Program-made: the position numbers and the translations under genes
Shown here: positions 48,601-58,165 of the stretch, piece after piece
How the letters are laid out: every line of letters starts with the position of its first letter
How positions within the stretch are numbered: position 1 is the stretch's first letter
Origin: Mytilus trossulus
Lineage: Eukaryota > Mollusca > Bivalvia > Mytilida > Mytilidae
DNA length: 64,000 nucleotides
Direction: 5' to 3'
NCBI RefSeq assembly: GCF_036588685.1
Contig: NC_086376.1
Span: forward strand, 60,473,166-60,537,165
Notes under the pieces: generated by a model
Told to the model about the DNA's origin: nothing
The model's database searches: none
Seen by the model: only the letters and a program-made list of their open reading frames with translations

Positions 48601-49540
48601 AAGTAAGCTTTTATATTTTTGTAATTAAAAATTAAGAAAATCATAATCTGACGCTAATACCGGTTGATATTGATGATGTAAATGTCCACCTCATTTAGTA
48701 AATGAAATGGCTGGAAAACAAAATTAACTTAATGGCAATTGACAATTTCTCAAGATTCATAAAAAAATTATCAGCTAATATCTGATAGTCTCATTATTGT
48801 AGTCGTCTGGTTGTCGCCCCGTTTCGTGTCAATTTCTATAGTGTAAATTTACATTGCAGTCACACTCTGTGTTTCATTAATAAACATCGATTACATGTCA
48901 TCACCAAACACATTTGAATTATTAAGGAAATCCGGGCAAACTACAAAACTACATCAGAAGTTCAGATGATCCGATGTCATAATTCTACCATAGACATTTG
49001 AAACTATGTATAATTACGTTCTTTTTTACTTTAAAACCAAACATTGACATATCTTTTTGACTTTATGAGACCAATAATTATATGATTATATATGTACATG
49101 GTTTTCAAATCTGAGTACCCAAAACCGATGAGTAAACAGTCAAACGCAAAAGTTAACACTCAAAGGCATAGATGTGTTTCCCTCAGATTTGGGTTGAAAT
49201 CCGGATTGGTTTTTCCTCAATCGGTTTATGATTTTTGAACACCGACATACGTCTGTTGCCTTTATTTGCCGTAGTCAAAGTAAGTACAACTTTTAGGACG
49301 ATTTGGTTTTCAATATTCTTCAACTTAGTTAATAATGTCATCGATTAAATACATGTCATATGTTAATATCATGTGATCCATCATTAGTGATTGAAGTCTG
49401 ACTCACGTGTCTGGCACCTAGGTTTTCAATCACACATGATAAATTAGCAGTTGCGCCAACAAAAAAACTTATGTTCCCTGAAGCTGACTTAAACCTGGGT
49501 GTTTGGTGTCTTCTTCTGTAACCGTAGTCTGTGTTACGAC
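39486..49540 (-). CDS. Two-Ig-domain cell-surface protein, Dpr/DIP/lachesin/zig-like (5' end missing)
   Basis: Five minus-strand exons join with consistent phases: 49540-49407, 47586-47373, 43387-43352, 41745-41458 and 39625-39486 (stop TGA). Together they give 269 residues. Ig1 is V-type and split by a phase-0 intron between its Cys (ATANLSCVIENLG) and Trp (VIWRK), and ends GDTGTYECQV. Ig2 is a single phase-1/phase-1 exon with VIKC, IDWFFDG and SSGTYTCRS. A C-terminal Ser/Thr linker and hydrophobic tail follow. The NLG...VxW and DxGTYECQV patterns are those of invertebrate neuronal Ig proteins (Dpr, DIP, lachesin, zig-8; IgLON in vertebrates), which bind each other at cell contacts. The signal-peptide exon must lie above 49540, perhaps outside the window. 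Subfamily is uncertain; the domain assignment is firm. Confidence 0.82.
39700..40910. other. Intron of the Ig gene, no feature recognised
   Basis: AT-rich sequence between the last exon and the family C repeat. No extra Ig exon is seen, and the phases of the flanking exons already agree. Confidence 0.5.
40915..41215 (-). repeat. Mussel interspersed repeat family C in an Ig-gene intron
   Basis: Collinear with 22310-22605 (tgcaaatgtttgcacctgtcc ... ttgtctcattggcactcaca). Confidence 0.8.
41458..41745 (-). CDS. Ig gene: Ig2 exon
   Basis: 288 nt, 96 codons, symmetrical phase 1. Acceptor ...tttttttcag, donor GTGAGT. Contains ISGPDLTHVGDTLVIKC, IDWFFDG, STLQIKKA and SSGTYTCRS, a complete I-set-like domain. 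Confidence 0.9.
41873..42080. mobile_element. Tc1/mariner-type MITE (ctgtggattcatt TIRs)
   Basis: The left ctgtggattcattaatattcgtggg and right complement aatgaatctacag are flanked by TA at 41871-41872 and 42081-42082. The interior is full of tcgtgg/ccacgaa motifs. It lies in the intron between the microexon and the Ig2 exon. Confidence 0.8.
42535..42865 (-). repeat. Mussel interspersed repeat family A, inverted
   Basis: gttgagatctcacaaacatg, cctgtcccaagtcaggagcc, ggccagctgaaggacgcc and gacacattccccatttccat are the complement of the 13185 copy. Confidence 0.85.
43352..43387 (-). CDS. Ig gene: 36-nt microexon (inter-Ig linker)
   Basis: Acceptor ...ctttcgtttcag, donor GTATAT. Exactly 12 codons, phase 1 in and out, encoding a linker SRPKVDKTEPPP that leads into Ig2. 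Skipping it keeps the frame, so alternative inclusion is possible. Confidence 0.7.
43560..43900 (+). repeat. Mussel interspersed repeat family D, diverged, in an Ig-gene intron
   Basis: cttggtacagacattttgta, aaaaatag.ggtatggcagtcaac and aagaaacacaaagagacat follow the family order. Confidence 0.65.
44348..44735. mobile_element. Tc1/mariner-type MITE with ~60-bp TIRs
   Basis: gaccactttcgagttcatcc...cgcctttat at the left has an inverted match ending ggatgaactcgaaagtggtc at the right, with about four mismatches. TA flanks at 44346-44347 and 44736-44737. It lies in an Ig-gene intron. Confidence 0.8.
44740..45880. other. Ig-gene intron, no feature recognised
   Basis: Unique AT-rich sequence. An open frame entering the following array from 45672 is a chance extension. 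Confidence 0.45.
45885..46500 (+). repeat. 30-bp tandem repeat (tgttattggtcggcagatatataatccc)
   Basis: Best units between 46010 and 46300, each 30 bp, with diverged units to about 46500 and traces to 47060. Variants include tgtcgacggatattcatgtt. Open frames with CVIGRQIYNP repeats are artefacts of a period divisible by 3. Confidence 0.85.
46825..46983. mobile_element. Palindromic foldback MITE
   Basis: gaaataattcatgg...gcttgaatatat...ttttaccacgggttg is mirrored by caacccgtggtaaaa...atatattcaagc...ccatgaattatttc around a central accctcgctatcgctcagggt. No TSD resolved. Confidence 0.75.
47373..47586 (-). CDS. Ig gene: exon with second half of Ig1
   Basis: Acceptor ...ttattatttcag; opens VIWRK with the core Trp. 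DDRF and WDLKI strands lead to FGDTGTYECQV, then HIFLRVK; donor GTAAGT, phase 1. Confidence 0.88.
47640..49400. other. Ig-gene intron between Ig1 half-exons
   Basis: A 128-codon minus-strand frame at 48204-48590 has hydrophobic ends and a lysine-rich middle, but no family and no splice sites that fit the gene. Nothing else is recognised. Confidence 0.4.
49407..49540 (-). CDS. Ig gene: exon with first half of Ig1
   Basis: Acceptor ...atattttgcag; 2 nt plus 44 codons; donor GTGAGT. It encodes the basic YRRRHQTPRF lead, then GNISFFVGATANLSCVIENLG with the first Ig cysteine. It enters in phase 1, so an upstream exon is required. Confidence 0.8.
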
Positions 49541-50880
49541 CTGCAAAATATTTAATTTGATTACTTTCAGGTCTAAGGTTATTTATTTTTGGCGTTCTAT
49601 ATATTGCATGACGGCATTCAGTCTGTATTATAAATATCTTAAAATTTTAAATCTATCAAATCTATAAATATTGCAAATTAAACTATAATGATGCATCCAC
49701 CAACAATTCCTATTACATGATGTCATATCAAGAGGAAAACTCCATATATAATCATTGTTGGATTTGGTTGGTGAACTCAATATCAAATATTGCTATGTAC
49801 TTTTTATATCTATTCCAGTTCAGTTTCCATAATATGATAAAAAGATGATAAAAGCAGATGTGACGTATCTTTAATTGTACAGCAACCCCAAGCCACAAAT
49901 TACCTCAATAAATTAAAGATACAATCATCAACAATAAACAGGTGTCTATACAAAATGTGACGATCTATATAGTATCGAGTCTAAAATAAAGTACATGTAT
50001 TTACTAAAGTTTTCGTAATTTGTTCAATTTCGTGCCGAGTAACATTTTGTTAGTGTTGTATTTCGATAGGAGTCTTCTGCGCTAAGATAGGTTGTGATTC
50101 TCCCAACACGATACATCAGTGAACATCGAGAGTGTGGCACATTCCCAAACTCGACTCATCGGTTGTATATGTCCATCGAAATGGGTTATGTTCAGTTTGA
50201 GCTTAAAAGCATATTTATTTACCATGCAAATTATCGGAGTTAAAATATTACATAAAATAATGTGCTCTTTTGGAATAGTTTCTAGCACATTAAGAAAAAC
50301 AAAATGTGTTTGAATATCAATTAAATGTATACGTTTTACCATCTGATGGATGTTAACAATTCTTATTGTGATATATGCTTTGATATAACCAGCTATAACA
50401 CTATAAATTGTGTTTGATTAACAAGAGCAGAAACATTGATAAATGTTTGCAAGTAATACTTTGGAATGATTTAGTGTAAAAATTCTTTTGATAAACCGTT
50501 GAAACATCTGATCAACTAAATAAAAAAATATATTTTTTAGAAACTACATTCTTTGTTCAGAATTACAGTTCATTTTAATTCGAGAACTGATATTACACAC
50601 CACATCTAACAGAGTTTACTTTATCAATTTCATGAGTCGACTATGTTTACAGGCAATTTAAGGTAAATACATGTAAATTAAACTATATATCCCATATAAC
50701 GGATCATTTCAAGTAGCACAATAATTGCCGACATCCACAAAGAATACTTAACATTACAGTAGAATACGAGTTTCAAATATAAATGGATAAAGTATATATC
50801 TTTCAAGGTGGAATGACTGCAGTGTCGATATAAAACCAAACACAAGAGGGGTTGGACTGACTGTCGATATAATAACATAA
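49541..50880. other. Upstream side of the Ig gene, no exon found
   Basis: A further exon ending in phase 1 is required upstream of 49540. I found no signal-peptide-like frame with a matching donor here. Confidence 0.4.
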
Positions 50881-50884
50881 AGAG

Positions 50885-52165
50885 GAACGAGAAATGACTA
50901 TCGAGAAGAAGCCATAACAGGAGGGAGGAAATGAAATAATTATCGAGAAGAAGCCATAACAAGAGGGAGGAAATAAAATGACTATCGTGAAGAAGCCATA
51001 ACAAGAGGGAGGAAATGAAATGACTATCGTGAAGAAGCCATAACAAGAGGGAGGAAATGAAATGATTATCGAGACGAAGTCATAACAAGAGGGAGGACAT
51101 GAAATGACTATCGAGAAAAAGCCATAACAAGAGGGAGGAAATGAAATGATTATCGAGAAAAAGCCATAACAAGAGGGAGGAAATGAAATGATTATCGAGA
51201 AGAAGCCATAACAAGAGGGAGGAAATGAAATGATTATCGAGAAGAAGCCATAGCAAGAGGGAGGAAATGAAATGACTATCGTGAAGAAGCCATAACAAGA
51301 GGGAGGAAATGAAATGATTATCGAGAAGAAGCCATAACAAGAGGGAGGAAATGAAATGATTATCGAGAAGAAGCCATAACAAGAGGGAGGAAATGAAATG
51401 ATTATCGAGAAGAAGCCATAACAAGAGGGAGGAAATGAAATGACTATTGAGAAGAAGCCATAACAAGAGGGAGGAAATGAAATGACTATCGAGAAGAAGC
51501 CATAACAAGAGGGAGGAAATGAAATGATTATCGAGAAGAAGCCATAACAAGAGGGAGGAAATGAAATGATTATCGAGAAGAAGCCATAACAAGAGGGAGA
51601 AAATGAAATGATTATCGAGAAGAAGCCATAACAAGAGGGAGGAAATGAAATGACTATCGTGAAGAAGCCATAACAAGAGGGAGGAAATGAAATGATTATC
51701 GAGACGAAGTCATAACAAGAGGGAGGAAATGAAATGACTATCGAGAAAAAGCCATAACAAGAGGGAGGAAATGAAATGATTATCGAGAAAAAGCCATAAC
51801 AAGAGGGAGGAAATGAAATGATTATCGAGAAGAAGCCATAACAAGAGGGAGGAAATGAAATGACTATCGTGAAGAAGCCATAACAAGAGGGTGGAAAGGA
51901 AATGACTATCGTGAAGAAGCCATAACAAGAGGGAGGAAATGAAATGACTATCGTGAAGAAGCCATAACAAGAGGGAGGAAATGAAATGACTATCGTGAAG
52001 AAGCCATAACAAGAGGGAGGAAATGAAATGACTATCGTGAAGAAGCCATAACAAGAGGGAGGAAATGAAATGATTATCGAGAAGAAGCCAGAACAAGAGG
52101 GAGGAAATGAAATGATTATCGAGAAGAAGCCATAACAAGAGGGAGGAAATGAAATGACTGTCGAA
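50885..52165 (-). repeat. 42-bp minisatellite, ~30 copies, with 630-bp higher-order period
   Basis: The unit is gaagaagccataacaagagggaggaaatgaaatgattatcga (42 bp) with a few alternating variants (gattatcgag or gactatcgtg). The rare gagacgaagtcataac variant recurs at 51071 and 51701, exactly 15 units apart, and its neighbours match, showing block duplication. The minus strand stays open for hundreds of codons as a 14-residue Leu-rich repeat (LLLWLLLDNHFISS). It lacks splice or start context and is probably not coding. Degenerate units continue to about 52600. Confidence 0.9.
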
Positions 52166-52169
52166 AGAA

Positions 52170-53390
52170 AAGCGTTACAAAAGTAAAATAAGATGATTGT
52201 ACAATAAAAACAAAAGCGAGGTAGGCTGACTGTCTAGATATATTCTTTACATGAAGGAGGTAAAAACTAAATAAACCAAATACAAAAGGAAGATTAATCC
52301 ACAGTAAATGGGAATTAAACTGAAATTTCGAGAAATGACTGTTGTATTAAAGTCCCACAAGCGGTGATTGAAATTACAGTCGAGACGAAGCCACAACGGG
52401 GAGGTAAAATGACTTCGAAAATCAACAAGAGGGACATTCATTTCCTTTTGAGAGAAAGCCCATGAAAAGGAGGATCTTAACAAACTTTAATGTTAAAGCC
52501 AACAAAAGAAGAAGGATAACTGACATGCAAATAAAGCTACCACAAGAGAGAGTAAAAAGTACTGTCGAGTAATAGCCCCTACTTGTCAGAGTAAATTACA
52601 GTCAAACAAAAACTAACACAATATTGATAACAAACTAATGTTCTTTATCAAGCTTCAGAAAAACGTTAATAGTTATCAAAGGCACCAGACTTAATATTTA
52701 TTACGTCAGACGCGCGTCAGAGACGCTCAGATAAAAATATTTAGAAAGCCAGACAAGTAAAATGTTGAAAAGCATTGCTGACTCAAAATTCCAAAAGGTT
52801 GTGGCCATATACGGTTACGGTTAAAGATAAGGTTTAACACGACATTACATTTTTATAGCTATATGTCTAACGAAGTTGTGCGTGGTACAACAGACATTAT
52901 TCGAACCTTATAATTAAACTTTTATTCTAAAACCTATTATTTCGACCTATTTTAGAACGTTTATTAGGTGCTCGATATTATGCAACGCCAATGAAAAATT
53001 GATTGTGTGTTCACATATATGTCAATATTTTGACGATAATTGATATACTGTTATCGATATATGTCTGTTTTATCGATGGAAGACGTGTTGATGAAGTGTT
53101 AATTGAAGTAGATACATTGATCCCTTAATTAGGTTTTTCAGGAATGCGAAAATGACAAGAAAAATTTGTTTAAAAAACATTGCTTAGTGTAGGTGGAAAA
53201 CATGGAATAGTTCAGTATTCGAACATATCAAGGGCGGGTCAGAACTATATGTTACATTAGTCCGAGGATAAACTGTTATTTATGATCTCTTCCCACAACT
53301 CCACAAAAAGGCACATATGAATGAAGAAAAAGCATCAATTTACCAAATACATGCTTATTTATTTATCAAATAAGGACGGCTAAATACCAT
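52170..53390. other. Decayed minisatellite and family E repeat, no gene recognised
   Basis: 52170-52620 still shows gagaagccacaa.gggagg-like fragments. A family E copy (caaaggcaccagacttaata ... cagacgcgcg) lies at 52675-52830. Confidence 0.5.
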
Positions 53391-53660
53391 ACAAGGACCA
53401 TTTTTACCGTGCAATGACATCATTGTACCATGATATGCCATCAATGTACCATTTACTAGACATAGACAATCAAGAATAACCAAAACCATGCAAGGACACC
53501 GTTATACCATACCGAAACATCTATTTACCATGCATAAATATCAATTTACCTGCATAAGGACACTCATAAACGATATACCACGCTAGTACATCCATTTTGC
53601 ATGCAATGAAATCTATTTGTCCGTTAATGACATCAATTCATCGTGCAACAATGACAAGGG
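53390..53660. repeat. Degenerate ~30-bp repeat (accatgcaaggaca)
   Basis: taccat.caaggacca/c, taccatgatatgccatcaat and ttaccatgcataaatatcaa recur irregularly over about 270 bp. Confidence 0.5.
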
Positions 53661-54245
53661 AACTATTATCTTAAAATTAAAAAAGTGAACGTTGTATCTA
53701 AAATTCAAAAAGGGGACACCAGTTTTAGATTTGAAAAGGAAACAATATATTCTTAAATTAAAAAAGAGAACGTATTAATCGTATGCTTTAAAATATTCGA
53801 TAGATCACATAACAATACGAACGTATTGTTTTATTTTGAATTTTTAAATGAGTTAAACTGCAGAATCTAATTGTAGATGCACTAATGGCGAACCACTGTG
53901 TTGTTTTAGAAAATAAAGACATTTGATTTAGAGCAACGTGTAACACTGATTTAAACAAGATATTTACTAATCAATTGGCACTGTTTTATTAACAGTAAAC
54001 ATGTATTTTCGTGTAAATATATAAACAACGTGTTTACCAGAACATACATTTAGCAATAAAAGAAAAGTTCAACTAAACATTAAATGTATTTTATCAAAAT
54101 AGTTTATTGCTTATTTGCTAGAATTAACAATTTTATTTTCTAACTAATCTTAATTAAAGCTTGTTTCTTATTTATTCACTTTTTATCATATTGGTATATT
54201 ACATTTAATTACTACATGTTTTCAAGTATTTTTCTTTGGTTTGTA
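53660..54245. other. AT-rich spacer, no feature recognised
   Basis: Some alternation of aaaaa-gtgaacgt/aaaaagagaacgt (53690-53780) hints at another decayed short repeat. Confidence 0.4.
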
Positions 54246-54249
54246 TTCG

Positions 54250-55080
54250 ACATTATCTTTCACTTATCATGGTTCTGTGTGTTAAGTCGATGTGTATTGA
54301 AGTTATTGAAATCAATACTTTTCTTACTTCTGACGGTATTGTGTGTTTAACCGATGTCTTTGGTAGTATTCTTTTACTTGAATCCGACATTTCCATTCAC
54401 TTATCGTGGTACTGTGTGTTTAGTCGATGTGTATTGAAGTTATTGAAACCAATACTTCTCTTACTTCTGACGGTATTTTGTGTTTAACCGATGTCTTTGG
54501 TAGTATTCTTTTACTTGAATCCGACATTTCCATTCACTTATCATGGTAATGTGTGTTTAGTCGATGTGTATTGAAGTTATTGAAACCAATACTTCTCTTA
54601 CTTCTGACGGTATTTTGTGTTTAACCGATGTCTTTGGTAGTATTCTTTTACTTGAATCCGACATTTCCATTCACTTATCATGGTACTGTGTGTTTAGTCG
54701 ATGTGTATTGAAGTTATCGAAACCAATACTTCTCTTACTTCTGACGGTATTTTGTGTTTAACCGATGTCTTTGGTAGTATTCTTTTACTTGAATCCGACA
54801 TTTCCATTCACTTATCATGGTAATGTGTGTTTAGTCGATGTGTATTGAAGTTATTGAAACCAATACTTCTCTTACTTCTGACGGTATTTTGTGTTTAACC
54901 GATGTCTTTGGTAGTATTCTTTTACTTGAATCCGACATTTCCATTCACTTATCATGGTAATGTGTGTTTAGTCGATGTGTATTGAAGTTATTGAAACCAA
55001 TACTTCTCTTACTTCTGAAGGTATTTTGTGTTTAACCGATGTCTTTGCTAGTATTCTTTTACTTGAATCCGACATTTTCT
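54250..55080 (+). repeat. 137-bp tandem repeat, about six copies
   Basis: cacttatcatggt recurs at 54261, 54398, 54535, 54672, 54809 and 54946, exactly 137 bp apart, with very few differences. The open frames inside are artefacts. Confidence 0.92.
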
Positions 55081-56380
55081 CTGACTTCTGGTGGTAATGT
55101 TTGTTTAATCGATGGATTTTGTAGCATTAGTGATGTGTGTTACCGATATATCCTCTGACGTTTGATAATATTGTCTATAAGCGATGGCTTTGGTAGTATT
55201 ATTGATGTATTATTGATAAATATCTCTGACTTTTGGTAATATAACGTGTTTAATCGATGGATTTTGTAGCATTATTGATGTGTGGCCGATATTTCCTCTG
55301 ACTTCTGATAATATTGTGTGTAAAGGTAGATCACCAGTATATATTTTTTGAGACAGAATTTATTTATAATTTGCCAAAATGAAGATTTTACTATGCTCTT
55401 TTCAAAAATTTAGTAAAAAGTATGGGTTACCGTGCTATTTTTTAAGCTATGAGTCGTTGAAAATTGCCAAAATTTGGTTAGTTTGTTCATGAAAAAACAT
55501 ATTAGTGTATAAAAAGAATTCTATGAGATAGAATTTTGAAATAAATTGTAAGAAGAAAGGTTTCATAATATATTTTAAGAAAATAAAAGGAAAACATGGT
55601 GTCACCGAACTTAATTTCTTGCTACGAGTAAAAATATAAAATATAAAAATCCCTATTAGCCCAGTATAAATTTTGTACTATAAGAGTTATCTCCCCTTAA
55701 ATAGCTCATTTGAAAAAAAATGATTTTTAAACCCCCAAAAAATGATATTTGTTAAAATATTTTGTATAATACGATTAATTAACAAGTTTCCTTAAATAGA
55801 AAAAAAACAGTATAACCATTGAATTGCAAATCTGTCTCCAAATTTGCAGATTTAGGCAAATAACTAGACCGATTTTTTACTATGATTGTACAATCAAAAT
55901 GGCGGTATACCATAAATCTACCTTAAATCGATGTATTTAGTAGTATAATTGATGTGTTGATGATAGTTCTTCGGATTTCTCCTAGTATTGTCTGTTTAAA
56001 CGATGGCTTTGGTAGTATTGTTGATGTGTAACCGATATTTTCTCTGAATTTTGATTATATTATTTGTTTAATCATTGGCTTCGGTAGTATAATTTCCGTG
56101 TTACCGATAATTCCTCTGATTTCTTATAATATTGTTTGTTTAATCGATGGCTTAGGTAGTAAATTTAAGTGTTATTGAGTGTTACCGATATTTTCATTTT
56201 TTTTTTATTGTTTGTTTTAATCGATTGCTCTGGTATTATTATTGTACCCGATATTTCCTCTGGCTTCTCAATGAACTATATCTTTAATCGACGATAAAGG
56301 TAATATCATTGATTTGAATTCGATATTGATTCTGACTTGTAAGAAATCACGTTTTTAGTCGACAACTTATTAAGTATTAT
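55080..56380 (+). repeat. Degenerate ~68-bp repeats continuing the 137-bp array
   Basis: Units of tgtttaatcgatgg-tttggtagtatta-ttgatgtgt-accgatatttcctctgacttctgataatat recur on both sides of a 600-bp insertion. Each is about half a 137-bp unit, so the array probably arose by doubling a diverged dimer. Confidence 0.75.
55324..55923. mobile_element. 600-bp MITE with TAA TSD (PIF/Harbinger-type)
   Basis: The ends aggtagat (55324) and atctacct (55923) are inverted copies, flanked by TAA at 55321-55323 and 55924-55926. Removing the element and one TAA restores a normal ~68-bp repeat unit, so the tandem array provides the empty site. A 3-bp TWA duplication is typical of PIF/Harbinger. Confidence 0.82.
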
Positions 56381-56527
56381 ACAATTACTGTCTTTTGATG
56401 AGGTAAATATGCGGTTTTATTGACTTTTGAAAAACTGATATTCATTGAGGCCAACGGCGGAAGCGAATATTAGTTTTTCAAAAGTCAATTAAACCCCATA
56501 TTTACCAAAAAAAAAGACAGTAATTGT
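56381..56527. mobile_element. Palindromic foldback MITE
   Basis: acaattactgtctttt...ggtaaatat...attgacttttgaaaaact is mirrored by agtttttcaaaagtcaat...atatttacc...aagacagtaattgt around gaggccaacggcgg. No TSD resolved. Confidence 0.75.
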
Positions 56528-56529
56528 TT

Positions 56530-57640
56530 TATTCCATATTCCGAGAAAAGAAAATGTATTTGATGACAAACATATACCAATTTTTTTTTACATGAAACAT
56601 TTTAACATATCGTTGCATGTAAAAGCGTGGAAAAGTTTACGTTTACGTTTAGCGCGGTGAATAACACTTTCACAGGTGAATATGCTTTTTTTTATTCAAA
56701 ATCCAATTCATATAGAGAAACCTACTAAAATAATACCAATATGGTTAATCTGTATTGTTCACTGGTTTACTTATTATGTATTCTCGATATTTTGTTTGAC
56801 TTTTTAGGGTAAAATGATTAAGCTAGTAACATTAACTGGAACAATCAGTCAGAATCCCCCTAATAAGTCTGTTTTTCTTAGTTCCTTAAGATAGACACAC
56901 ATCTGCAGTAATGCAATGAATTTTGTTTTCTTATATGTTCAGTTCTGTCAAATAATCATTTTAAGAAAGTATGTCTGCATTATTGAATGAGTATTTTGTA
57001 ATCACTAAAATCGGGGCGATGAAACAAGGTTTTATACGCTGAGAGACCCTGAAATTAACATGAATACAATCAAGCATGCGCAGTTTATATGGTTTCATGA
57101 TATTGACCTCACATATTCTTATTTAAATATGACAAAGGTATGTACGAACTTTTTTGCCGACATCTGATTGGATACAAGAGAGATTAGAAAGAATTGATGT
57201 TTGTCATGTTACCCGATTTTAGATTCAATGTGATCATAATGGCTGCGTTTGCAGAGCCTCGTTTTTCTCGACTTATTAATTTCTGATATTCTACATCTTC
57301 TCCGTTCAATCAACAACTACAACTTTTTTGCTGAGTCATTCCAGCTAATTAAACAGTTTAGTCAATAAATAAATGTTTCAGACAGGTGGTAAACGTTCTT
57401 AGGTGTCATTCTCATGTAAAAAATCACTTATCAAATAAAAAATCATTCAATTCAAACTAACCAATCTGTACATTGCAATATTAGATGCCCCATCATTTAT
57501 CTGGCCCTTGTTAGAAGAATTAAGATGATTTTGACAGATGTGGAGTTAAACCTACAATTTTTTTTCTTAAGACACTTTCCTTGCAAAATATCCACTTTTG
57601 TTTGGATTTATAATAATACATCTAATATGGTTTGTTTTCA
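56530..57640. other. AT-rich sequence, no gene recognised
   Basis: A 15-codon frame from the ATG at about 57240 (MAAFAEPRFSRLINF) closes immediately. I see nothing else. Confidence 0.4.
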
Positions 57641-57649
57641 TAAAACAAA

Positions 57650-57965
57650 ATAATACGCCAGACGCACGAAACGTCCACCAGCAGTGGCATCGACCCAGTG
57701 GTGATAATAGTTATCAAAGGTACCAGGATTATAATTTAGTACGCCAGACGCGCGTTTCGTCTACATTAGACTCATCAGTGACGCTCAAATCAAAATATTC
57801 AATAAACAAAACAAATACAAAGTTGAAGAGCATTGAGGACCCAAATTCTAAAAAGTTTTGCCAAATACGGTTAAGGTTAATTATGCCTGGGGTACGAAAA
57901 TCCTTAGTATTTCGACAAATTCATACATTTGTAAACAGGAAATATATGAAAATGACCATATAATT
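57650..57965 (+). repeat. Mussel interspersed repeat family E, with duplicated head
   Basis: aatacgccagacgcacgaaacgtccaccagcagtggcatc directly precedes a second head (caaaggtaccaggattataa...cgcgcgtttcgtc). The open frame across it is not a gene. Confidence 0.8.
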
Positions 57966-58014
57966 GATATGCATGTCAACACCGAAGTGCTGACTTTACG
58001 TTTATATAAACTAT

Positions 58015-58165
58015 CTTTAAAAAAAAGATGTAGTTGATAGCCAATAAGACAACTCTTCAGAAGAGACCATATGTCAAAGAAATAAACAACAATAGGCCAC
58101 CGTAAGGCATTTAACAATGAGAAAAGCCAATACCAAATAGTCAGCTATAAAATAAGCTGATAGGA
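58015..58165 (+). repeat. Mussel interspersed repeat family B, partial
   Basis: aaaagatgtagttgatagcc, aataggccaccgtaaggcat and aaatagtcagctataaaa follow the family B order. Confidence 0.7.

Noticed and set aside
54236..54761. Repeated frames of 83 and 65 codons
   Set aside because: They fall in a 137-bp tandem array; 137 is not divisible by three and each copy stops at the same place.
57598..57963. 121-codon plus-strand frame
   Set aside because: Lies across two joined copies of a mussel interspersed repeat; no domain.
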